From: Phycomyces blakesleeanus NRRL 1555(-)
Lineage: Eukaryota; Mucoromycota; Mucoromycetes; Mucorales; Phycomycetaceae
Direction: 5' to 3'
NCBI RefSeq assembly: GCF_001638985.1
Contig: NW_017265188.1
Span: forward strand, 483,024-547,023
Length of the DNA stretch: 64,000 bases
Shown: positions 49,439-60,184 of the stretch, piece by piece
Layout of the letters: every line of letters begins with the position of its first letter
Position numbering within the stretch: the first letter of the stretch is position 1
Translations under genes and position numbers: made by a program
The notes under the pieces: generated by a model
Databases searched by the model: none
Told to the model about the DNA's origin: nothing
The model's input: the letters and a program-made list of their open reading frames with translations, nothing else

Positions 49439-52400
49439 CTTTCTGTATTTCTGCGTTTATACAATTTTATATATACAATTTTATATATATATATATATAA
49501 ATAAAATAAATAGATGGGGTGGTCAAGTAAAATAATATACAATTTATATAATAAAAATAAGCAAGATAGAGAGAGAGAGGGAGAAGGAAGGAAAAGAAAA
49601 AGAAAAAGGAAAGAAAGAGAAGAAAGGGAGAAAGAGAGAAAAAAAAAAGAATGAATGAAAAAGCAAGTAATAATAATATTGTTGTTGTTGTTATTATTAT
49701 TATTTTAAAAAATAATAATAAAAATAAAAACAGGCAGTAAGTAATAATGGGCGGGTGCCTGTGCCTGTGTCTGTGCCTGTGCCTGTGTGTCTGTGCTTGT
49801 GTGTCCGTGTGCTTGTGTGTCTGTGAATATATGTATGTATAAAGTGTACAGCTTGTATGAAGTGTGCCTGTGTATGTAGGTTGTAGGTTGTATATATATA
49901 TATATATATGTGTATATATTTGGGGAATGAAGATGTTGGTTGGTTTAAAAGAAGTAGGCGACTAGAATGTTTGTGAAAATTCAACCAAGGTAAATTAGAA
50001 AAATAAATAAATTCACTTGGTTTTTATATCAAAAAAAAATTAAAATTTAAAATTAAAATAAAACATATTTTTTATATATATATATGTATTGTATTCAAAG
50101 GCATGACCCATATAAAAATCGATAGAAAGAGAGAAAGGGAGAAAAGCTATATGTTCTCGTGATTAAAACAAGGCCGATGAACACCCACTGTAAGAAGCTA
50201 TGTAATGATATAAAATAAAAATAAAAATATCGCATATTGTAGATAGATATATAGATATATATATATAGTATATAGTATTTGGTATATATAATAACAATGT
50301 CGTGTCTGTTTTATGGTGTTGAAGTTGCATGTCTTGTGGGCACAAGCCATTATGGCAATCTTTGTATTTTATTGAAAATCTACATTTTTATTATTTTTAC
50401 TCTATTTGTCTTGTCTTGGCCTATAAATACGGTTAACTCAATTCAATTCAATTCAATTCAATTCAACTTCAACTTTGATGCAATACACACACCATATACA
50501 TATGTACATACATATACATACACATACACATATAGATGTCTATATGTATGTATGTATACAACACTTGTTATTAAGAAACAACCAAATTTGTTACTACTTT
50601 CTGCTATTTAGATATCATACACTAGCCTCAGATAGATGTGCAAATATGTATAAAAGTGTGAATATATACTATATATGTCAATAATATATATAAAAGAGTA
50701 TTTGACCAATTTTACTCTCAATAAATAAATAGGAATAGTTGGTAATTTGACGGTTGGAAGCAGATAAGAGAGATTTGTACTACTGCTTTTGATTTAAGAT
50801 ATATGTTAATATTATGTTTTATTTATTTATTTAAAAAATAAAATAAAAGAGAGGGGGGGGGTGGAGGGAAAGTAGCCAAAAAAAAAAAAGGAGGAAAATA
50901 GAGTAAAATAAAAAAATAAAAAAAAAAGGGTTAAGTAACAGATTTGTCTTTTACGTTTTTAATCCTGCGTTTTATGTCGTACACGTACAATCCAAAAAGA
51001 ATAAAAAGAATAAAAAGAAATAGAAAGGACGAAAAAGGGAGGGAGAAAAAAAATCTATATAAATATTTTTTTTGGGGGGTAGAAGGAGTGACATTTGAAG
51101 GTGAAAATAGACAGCCAGGAAGCCAGACAGCCAGACAGCCATAGAACTAAAGAGCTGAAAGAAGTGAAAGTAAAACAAAATAGACACAGACGGAGAATGA
51201 GATTCAATGAGAAAACTTATGCAAAATGTTAAAAAAAGAACATTTATATAAAGTATAAAGTAAATAAATAATGATCTCTTACACTACACACACGCTACAC
51301 ACACAACACACACTATACACACTACACACACTACACACACTTAAACACTACTGAGACACATTAAGGCACATTGAAACATATTGAGTAATAAAGAGAACAA
51401 AACACATTTTTTTAATATAAAATTATATTCTCTTTTCCTTCTCTAAAAAGACAAATGATAGATAGATATATATATATATATGTCAAAATTCAAATTACAT
51501 AGATACTGTTGCCATGGTGACTAATTAGAATTAAATGTCATATATCTATTACTATTACTAGTACTTCTTTATAAACATGCACATCAATGATCATCCTCTA
51601 TTTTACTTTACTTTACTTTTGCTTTAATTTTTTTTTTTTATATTTTTAGTCAATAGATTCAAAATAGAAAATAAACATTTTTATTTGTTCTTTTTGATCT
51701 GTGAAGAAACACAGGTTGATAGACAGATAGACATAAAGATAGACATATAAAGACGTATAAATAAATTGAATACAATACAATATAAAAAATAAAAGCAAAA
51801 GATAGTCACAGATGAAATTAAATCCTTTATGTCATCATCCAAAAGGTGACTGTTGCGTTGCGTATACCCCTTTCCTTTAGTTTTCTTTTGAATTCTTTTT
51901 TTTTATTTCTTCTTCTTCTTTATCATTATTATTATCATTATTATATAAAGATGTATATGTGTTAAAATATAACCCTTGTGAATATGAGAATAATTTTGAA
52001 AGAAAGAAACAGACGTACTCTCTACAAAAGGCCTATCTGAACTATACCCAGTGACGTTATCCTGTGAGGATTTGAAACAAATTATTATTATTATTATAAT
52101 AATAATAATAATCTTGTTAATGATGATGAGAGCCTGTTTCTTTCCCTTCTTTTTTCATATTCACCTGTGTGTTTTATTTTCATATTTCTTTGATCTCTTT
52201 ATTTCGATTTTTGATTTTTGATTAAAAATTGTATATTTAGTAGATGATAATGATGATGATAATAGAAAAATATTTTTATATATAAAATAGTCGAAATGAG
52301 AAAAAAAAGAGGTCCATAAGCAAAAATTAATATAAATCAAAATTGATTTTATTTATTTTTGCAATGTTGGTTTTAACTTGATCTTATTTGATCGATTATT

Positions 52401-52479
52401 TTATATATTTAAATATTTATTTTATTTTAAGCAATAAAAAGAAGAAAAAAAAAGACGTACAAAATGAAACAAAACAAAA
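49439..52479. other. 3-kb AT-rich spacer
   Basis: No gene is recognised. Contents are microsatellites (GTCTGTGCCT-type 49755-49825, AATTC-type near 50437-50465, CAGACAGC-type near 51115-51140, CACAC-type near 51280-51350) and homopolymer tracts. Short ORFs are composed of these repeats. Confidence 0.6.
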
Positions 52480-52848
52480 TTAATTGATGATATTGTCGTA
52501 TTGCTGTTCCATTTGTATTGATTGTATATAATACTCTTGCTCTTCTTGTGGTTGTGGTTGGGCCTGTTCTTTTTGATTGCAGTTGGGTATCCAGATTATG
52601 TAGTTTGTACAAGGCTGGCCACTAGAAGAAGGAGTAGTAGACGCGTAGAAGCTGAGAATGACACACATAATACACGCAATGATCAACAATACAAAAAACG
52701 TGTGTCTTCTTTTCTGCTTTTCTTTTTCTTCATTTTGGTATCGTCTGTATTGATTATTGGGTTGATTTTGATGGTCTTCTTCGGCTATCACAATAGCAGT
52801 TTCATTATTATTAGTATTGTTCTGTAGGCTTTCGATATCACTTGACAT
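52480..52848 (-). CDS. Small single-pass membrane protein, orphan (122 aa)
   Basis: One uninterrupted ORF from the ATG at 52848 to a stop at 52482-52480. The first 50 residues are polar, Asn/Gln-rich, ending in a basic EKEKQKRRHT cluster. A single hydrophobic span (about 51-69, FFVLLIIACIMCVILSFYA) follows, then a Ser/Pro stretch, two Cys residues (80 and 90) and a Gln/Glu-rich tail. Positive residues before the span predict a cytosolic N-terminus and a luminal or extracellular C-terminus (type II). I do not recognise the family. Composition with one clean TM suggests a true gene, but it is short and isolated. Confidence 0.55.
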   Translation of the reverse strand: MSSDIESLQNNTNNNETAIVIAEEDHQNQPNNQYRRYQNEEKEKQKRRHTFFVLLIIACIMCVILSFYASTTPSSSGQPCTNYIIWIPNCNQKEQAQPQPQEEQEYYIQSIQMEQQYDNIIN

Positions 52849-54012
52849 GTTTTACAAATCAATAGAGAAAGAGAAACAGAAATTGAAGGACAATACAAAA
52901 CTGTAATAAAAGACAAGTGACAATGAAGACTAGACACAAGAAAGTCTTGTTGAAATACATATTAAAAAACCAAAACGTCATCATTTAATAATCATCAATG
53001 CTATTTTATATTATTTATATTATTCATATACACATTTCTTTTGTTTCATAATACACAGTGAGAGCAGTAGAAATAATAATGATAATGATTGGTCATACAA
53101 ATACTACTCTTTTTATTTATATATATATATTCATTTACTCTCTCACACACAAATCATCTCTACACAAGCACCATACAACATATACCATTTATATTACATT
53201 TCACTATCAACGTTTCTTACTCGTTGAATTGATACTTGATACCTATGAATTTCTTTAAATGAAGACATAATGATGTTATCAGCATCTCATATATGTATAT
53301 AACATATTGGTCATTTTGTTAATACAACAACAACAACAAAAAAAAATACCAAGACATTACCAATCAATTAATAAATCAAATGTCAAATATTAATCGACCT
53401 CTCTGTATTATTAGTATTTTAAATTAAATTAAATAACCAGATAATTAGCTGGTTAATATTAACATTAACATTAACATTAACATTAACATTAACATTAACA
53501 TTACCATTACCATTAGCACTGCTCTTATTATCAATATTGTAATTAGCCAGGTTTCTCTCTAATGAATTCAACAATTTTCTTAAATAATAATAATTCATGC
53601 TTGAACCCTTTTAGCTGAGAAGAATATTGAATCTCATCCATGAGTTTCATGCTTATCTCTCTCATTCTAATATAATTTTAATTTTTTTTATAATATAATA
53701 TATAATTAATTAATTAATTAATTATTATAAAGAAATCCAAAAGGTAAAAGAGAATTATCATCTTTTAACTGTCAATTTTTTATTTTATTTTATTTTACCT
53801 TTCTCTCTTATTTCCACACACACACACACACCTCTTTATTTCTTTTATATTATTTATATTATTTACATATATATATATATATATAATACAATATAAAATA
53901 AAATAATTCAATTCAATTATTAAATCGATTGGTTGATTGATTAAATAATAATAATTTATTTTATTTCTTTTTTTTTTTTTAAAAAAAGCCCTCAAAAATC
54001 CACAAATCCAAG
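52849..54012. other. Spacer with TTAACA hexamer array
   Basis: Between the small membrane ORF and the homeodomain gene, divergently oriented. A TTAACA hexamer array occupies about 53457-53512 and AC/AT repeats lie near 53815-53885. It should contain both promoters. No gene is visible. Confidence 0.55.
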
Positions 54013-54500
54013 ATGGTTCGCTGCAGTACTCCAACCCCGAATAGAAGAGGCTCTCTGGCTATATCTGCCTTGTTGAACCAAGAACCAGTCGACCCAATCA
54101 CGACTACGAATAGAAACAATAGTTTTAGCAGTAGCGATGAAGGCAGTATTGGTGGTAGCAGCATTAGCATTAGCACTAGCAGCAACAGCAACACCGACAG
54201 CAGCAGCAGCAGAAGCAGCAGTGACTCCAATGCACACTCGACCAACATGTCTACTACATCTACCTCTACTTCTATTTCCATTTCAAATATCATCAACACC
54301 ACTACCACTACCACTACCACTACTACCACCACCACTCCTGCCGCTGCTTCTACTGCCAATACTAGTGCTGCTAGTGCTACCAGAAGCAATAGAAACCGAA
54401 CCCGAAACAACCCTATCACTGCTCCTACAGTCCGAGTCAAAAACCAAAGAAGACAAAGCTACCGACTAAGCGTGCCTGCCTATATGCCACCTCCAAACCA

Positions 54501-54534
<34 letters not shown>

Positions 54535-55065
54535 AATAATGATAATGACCAGACCCAAACCCAAACCCAAAACCAAGGCCAAGGCCAAGGCCAAGGCCAA
54601 GGCCAAGGAAAAAACCAAGAGACCGTCTATTATGACTTTGATGTCACTGATATCGAGACCCAGAACATCGAGGGAACAGACTACCTCTGGAATAACACAA
54701 CCACTGGTATCCGCCATTTCGAAGGAGGCTATATCGTGACCGCAATCGCCAAGGCCAAGCGAAAGAGAATCTCGGAACAACAATACGCAGGTCTTGTTGA
54801 TGTATTCAATGTTACCGATACACCAAGTTCTGATGTTCGCGAAAGACTAGCTCGGGACTTGGAAATGACCAAACGAGAAGTCCAAGTAAGAACATTATAA
54901 TATAATATAATATAATATAATATAATATAATATACACTTGTTTAATCTTTTTTTTTTTGATTGATTATTAAATAGGTTTGGTTCCAAAACAGACGTGCCA
55001 AACAAAGCAGAGCAAAAGTACAAGAACGCAGACTAAAAGAAGCATTAAGCACATTGACTACATAA
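54013..55065 (+). CDS. Homeodomain transcription factor, 2 exons
   Basis: Exons 54013-54885 and 54976-55065 give 320 residues in phase 0. The homeodomain runs from KRKRISEQQYAGLVDVFNVT (about residue 249) through ERLARDLEMTKREVQ to VWFQNRRAKQSRAKVQ (about 292-307). The recognition helix has the typical WFQNRRAK. The 90-bp intron falls exactly between EVQ and VWF. The N-terminal two thirds are low complexity: Ser/Asn/Thr runs, a 13-residue polyThr, a polyAsn stretch and QGQGQG repeats. It is therefore a likely nuclear DNA-binding regulator with a disordered N-terminus. The homeodomain lies near the C-terminus, leaving only 13 or so residues after it. Targets are unknown. Codon repeats (AAC)n and (CCAAGG)n may vary in length. 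Confidence 0.9.
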
Positions 55066-56074
55066 ATCAATTCAATTCAATTCAATTCAATTCAATTAAA
55101 TGTATCAATATATTGATTTTATTTCTTTATTTTTTTTGTTTTTTTTTATTTTTATTTTTTTTCTTACTTTTCTTACTTTTCTTACTCTTACTACTATTTA
55201 TTTATTTATTTATTTATTTATTTATTAATTAATCAATTAATTTTGTTATTACTTTATTACTTTATTACTTTATTACTATGGTTACTTGTTTATTCAAAAG
55301 ACTAGAACCCAAAAAATTATTATTATTAAGAAAATAAATAAATAAATAAATAAAAAGTAAGACTACAAATACAAGCAGTATATCTTGATTTGTTGTTGTT
55401 TGAATATCGGCCCACGTATAAAGATTTATTTGACTGTCAAAATAAAAATAATAATCTCTTGTTGTATTGTTATTATTATTATTTTTTGTGCGTGAGAATA
55501 ATAAAAATAATAATAAATAAAAGTATAAATGTAAAGTGCCTATTGCATACTCTAATGTAGTCTTTGTAATGTACATAATGTACATAATGTACATAATGTA
55601 CATAGTGTATATAGTATTTGTCTTGTCTGGAATGACTATAATGTAAATTGTGCTACAATGTTACTAGGGAGCAATAGACATATAAGAAAGTAAAGTTAAG
55701 CAAAAAAGTAATATGATAATAATGGTGAATATCATTATAGACTATTCTTTTTTTTCTTTGGGGGGAGAAGGAAAAAAGGAGATAGTCAAAAGAATGAAGG
55801 AATTAAAAAAAGAAAAATGTTATTTGACTACCTCCTCTCATAATAATAATAAATTTCTTTTTTATGGAGTTAAAAATAACAAAAAATAAAACAAAAATTA
55901 TACTAAGCTTTTAGGCGGTCCAGATGTTGCTATTGTTCAAATGAACGAATGAATGAATTAAGAAATGATCATAAAAGAAAAGAAAAGAAAATAAGAAGGG
56001 GTAGTTGGAGGAGGTGTATTCCGTGTTTCTGTTTCCACCTTTATTTTTATTTTATTTTATTTTTGGGGGGAACG

Positions 56075-56110
<36 letters not shown>

Positions 56111-57963
56111 TAATAATAAAAAGGGAGGGAAACTGAGAAATGTAAGCACCAAAAGGACAGGGTCAGAGGATAAAGACAAAAAGACAAACCTTACACAAAA
56201 TTTTTTTTTTTTTTAGTCCGTGCCACACACACATACATACTTAAGACCACGGGGCCATTATATCCAAGGTTACAAGTCAATTTCTATAGCAAATTTAGAC
56301 GTTGTAGTCTGTGCACGACAACCATATTTTATACAATACTTTTGATAGACAAGTGTGCGAATATGATTTTATGTCTCTTTTGGATATCTGTTTTACAAGT
56401 CTTGTATCATTCTAGCCTTCTTTATTTTGGCCAGATATGCAAACTCAAGTGCAACTAATCCAGATCATGGGTTGCATGTCGCTATGGCAACCAGAAATGG
56501 CAAAGTCGTTAAAAGAAGTGTCTCGGTGTGTGACATTATAAAGCTTAGCCTTAATACACACTACACACACAAAGTCAATGCTAGATAAGTGTAGAGTACT
56601 CTTGCACCTTGTTGGTTTTGTCGTTCTTGTCGTTCTTAGGCTGGGTTGGTTTGTGCCAAACGTGGTAAATGTATAGTATAAACATATTTCCATTCCGTGC
56701 AAGGAAAATAATAATGATAATGATAAAAGCTCTATGGTTTATTATTAGTATCATTTAAAGACTAGAACAACAGAGAGATAAATGAAAGAAAGGTTATGGA
56801 AACCTGGCCATGTTTTGGGGAATGTCCGTGTCCAAGATCGAGGGATTTTTTTTTAAAAAATCTTGTTTAAACTACAATTAAGCATTCTCTTATTTTTTTT
56901 TTTTGTATAATTGCATTGATCAACATCTTTATTTCTTTCATTATTGCCCAATAGTACGACCAACGCAAGTTACACACAATACACATGCAACTCACGCACA
57001 CCAAGAAAAAGAAAAAGCAATACAAAAGTCAGAAAATAAATGTATATTTTAAAAAAAAATATTTCACAGAAGCACTATATCCACATGGAACCCACCAGAC
57101 AATACAAATCTAACCAAAGTACACTAGCACAAGCACAAGCACAAGCACATTCATATACATATACATATACGCATTGTATTATACACTAGGACATACAGAT
57201 ATATAAGCATATTAATAATCAATCAGTAATGACAGATATATATATATATTTTAAAAAAGACAGGTCATCAAACATTCAATATACACAATCTATAGCCTGA
57301 ATTGTTATTTACAGCATGTGCAGCCTGTCTAATTTCACTTCAAGATCGCCACTACCACTATACTTATTATTATTCTGTGTTTTTTTTTTTAAAAAAAAAG
57401 AATGAATTTGTTTCTTGTACTATTTTGGACAAAAGTTGCGATTATCTATGGTTCTTATGCGCACATTTAAATAAATTATATTGTAAAACATAGACAGAGA
57501 GATTATCAAAGGTTGGATATACAGACTCAGAAAGTGAGTGGTACGTGCTAGTGCATAATATTTTATCTCTCTCTTTATATGTATATTTTATATAGATGTT
57601 TTCATATTCAAAACATATAAGCAGCTTTTTTGAGTCTCAAAATTAAACATGAAAGTAAAGAATATGGACAGTCCAGGTATTCTTCCTCTTTCTCTCTGAA
57701 ATCATCACTGTAATTCTAAATTACTCTATACTGTGATTTCTCTATCCTATTCTATTCTATTATACTCTTTCCTAAAAAAGAAGGAACAGGAAAAGGATAT
57801 CAAATCAAATCAAATCAAATCAAATCAATTCAATTCAATTCAATTCAATTCAATTCAATTCAATTATATAAAATACTTTTTATTTTATTTTTATTTTATC
57901 TTAAAAAAATTACACACACTACAGGCACTATTACTTAATACTTAATACTTAATAATAATAATA
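55066..57963. other. 2.9-kb AT-rich spacer
   Basis: No gene is recognised. It contains TTAT/TTTA arrays (near 55195-55230), an AATA array (about 56077-56117), CACAAG-type repeats near 57128-57150, and a mixed pentamer array (TCAAA then TCAAT, about 57801-57865) close to the RING gene. A minus ORF at 56445-56702 lacks any motif. Confidence 0.6.
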
Positions 57964-59616
57964 ATGGAGTCAACCTCACTCACAACTCCTGCCCCTGTCC
58001 CTGCCCCTGTCCCTGTCCCTGTTCCTGCCATTACTCCTACTCCTATTTCTCTGACTGTTCCCGTTCCTGCCACAGCGACTACCTCTACCTCTACGACAAC
58101 CTCTATTTCGACTTCAATTTCGACCTCTACCTCTACCTCTGCTTCAGTGTCTGCGGTATCTGGGAGACCTGAACCTCATATAGTCCGGATATTTTGGTTA
58201 TCCCATATACTCGGTGTCTGGCAAAGAGTCTCTCGAATAAACCAATATCTACTCATTCTATCCATCACAATCACAATCATTGAGGCAAGCAATCACTTTA
58301 TTGTCTCAATGTCTCATTTCATTAGCCAATCTCTAATTACCCTACTCCTTTCTTTCTTTCTTTCTTTCTTTCTTTTACTTTAAATACGTATGTACGTATA
58401 TACGTATATACATATATACATATATAGATTGTCGTGAGTGTGGTTGTGCTCATTGTCGGACAACATGAAACCTGCGACAAACCTCTAGACCTTTTCCTCA
58501 TTGTGTTCGTTGTACGAGCTGGTGTGGTCTGGCCTTTTGATGTTCGCCAGCGTATAAAGAGTGCATTAAATACACAAGTAGAAAACAGTGAGCATGTTTC
58601 CAAAGATTGGGCTGACAGGTCTGTAAAATACAATTCTTTTTATTTTATATTATTTTATTTTATTTAACCAACTCTTTTATATGTATATATGTATATATAA
58701 AACAGAGCAAAATATCTGCTTGATTTGTTTTCAATTCTGTGGTTTATTGTAGGAAACTACTTTTTATTCACATCAGACAATTGCTCTACGGATGCCCCTC
58801 GTCTTTACTATACAATTCTTGTCTGGACCATATTTGGTTATCTTATTGTTCTCATACCCACACTTCTTTGCATCTCGGCTATTTTCTGTCTGCCTAGTGT
58901 GTTACGTAAGTTATACAATACTTTTTTATATATATATACATGCACATATATGTACAATACCAAAAGATTGAAATCTAAAGAAAGAAAATAAAATCTATTG
59001 ATGTTCGATAATCTCCAATACCTCCTCCTCCCCAAAAAAAGAGAGAGAGAGAGAGAGAAAGCAAGACTAATTTACAATAATTTTTGTTTTTTTTTATGCG
59101 ATTATCTTAGATGTAATGCGCCTATTACATCTCTACGGTATTGACGGACTTAATCAGGGTGCCACCGACACCGAGATTCAGGACATGATTACCCTGCGTT
59201 ACAGAACATCCGAAGACGGCTCCGACACACACCAGGCCGAAAAGTCAATCGACAAAAGACGCCGCTGGTTTTCTAGATTGGGTTTCGGACAGCGCAAACA
59301 GATTCAAGATACCGAAGTTGTCTATGACACCATCACATTTAGCCAGCAGCAACAGCAAGAAGGAGAAGCACTCTGTGCCGTCTGTCTAGCAGACTATGAA
59401 GACAATGACCTGATCTGCAAACTATGGTATCTATCATCTTTTTTTTTTTACTTAATCAATTGATGATCATCTACATTTCATTAACACTATTGTTAATTAA
59501 GGTGCTCTCATCATTTTCACAAGGATTGTGTACAGCAGTGGCTAAAACTCAATCGAAAATGCCCCATGTGTAAGCAGGACTTCCAAGGCAAAAACTTGTC
59601 CCAGGATGAGGATTAA
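57964..59616 (+). CDS. Four-TM RING-H2 E3 ubiquitin ligase, 5 exons (first intron GC-AG)
   Basis: Exons 57964-58284, 58428-58618, 58706-58905, 59111-59426 and 59502-59616 give 380 residues in phase. The first 70 residues are Pro/Val/Thr/Ser low complexity. Four hydrophobic spans follow (about 95-120, 128-145, 177-195, 203-232), including LFSILWFIVGNYFLF and a paired LYYTILVWTIFGYLIVLIP segment. This layout resembles plant At1g63170/At1g12760-type membrane RING ligases. A cytosolic linker leads to the RING-H2 at about 325-366 (CAVC, CSHHFHKDC, CPMC), which recruits E2 for ubiquitin transfer. All zinc ligands are present. The RING is split by an intron at KLW|CSHH. The donor of intron 1 is GAG|GCAAGC, matching the GC-AG class; no in-phase GT donor nearby is better. 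Confidence 0.9.
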
Positions 59617-60184
59617 ATAAATAAATAAATACACATATTTGTACATACATATATATTCTTTAATGATAATGATAATAATAATAATAATAATACTATACAG
59701 TCAAAGCTCGATTTAGTAATACTTTTGGGAGAAGCCAAATTGTATTACTATTACTAAATCAAATGGATTTTTTCTTACTCCGCATATGTTTTTTAGCAAT
59801 ATTGCAGATTTGCTCTATGTGACTGCGAATAAAAGTGCTGAAAAAAATATTACTAAATCGCGATTATTACTAAATCAAATATTACTAAATCGAGCTTTGA
59901 CTGTATATCTTTTTTTTTTGTTCTTCTTTATTTTATATAATAAAGCAAGATAATTGATAATTTATAGCAGCAATAATAATAATAATAATGACAGTAAAAG
60001 TAAGAGTCAACAATAGCAAGGGCAAGGGCAAGGGCAAGGGCAAGGGCAAGGGTAAAGGCAATGGAAAGAGGCAATGGGAATAACAGCAACAACAAAAAGA
60101 AGTAAAGAATAAAATAAAATGTAATGGTAGGAATAAAATAAAATAAAATATAATAAAATAAAATAATAACGATATCTCAAATAT
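59617..60184. other. Convergent spacer containing a MITE
   Basis: Between the RING gene and the Gal4-class gene 3' ends. Besides the MITE at 59698-59903, it carries ATA repeats (about 59667-59690, 59967-59989), a GGGCAA hexamer array (about 60016-60053) and AATAAAAT-type repeats. No gene is visible. Confidence 0.65.
59698..59903. mobile_element. 206-bp Tc1/mariner-type MITE
   Basis: Perfect terminal inverted repeats of 24 bp start CAGTCAAAGCTCGATTTAGT and end with the complement. TA dinucleotides at both flanks (59696-59697 and 59904-59905) are the target duplication expected for Tc1/mariner. An additional internal copy of the ATTACTAAATCG motif is seen near 59849-59862, next to the right end. 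There is no coding capacity, so it is a non-autonomous derivative. The ends resemble the sequence near the broken transposase at 29.6 kb. Confidence 0.9.

Noticed and set aside
53457..53512. TTAACA hexamer array, possible telomere-like repeat
   Set aside because: It is not a known fungal telomere unit, is short, internal and degenerates to TTACCA; it is treated as a simple microsatellite.
53979..54440. Minus-strand ORF of 153 residues over the homeodomain gene
   Set aside because: Its Val/Leu runs are the antisense of Thr/Ser/Asn codon repeats of the homeodomain gene.
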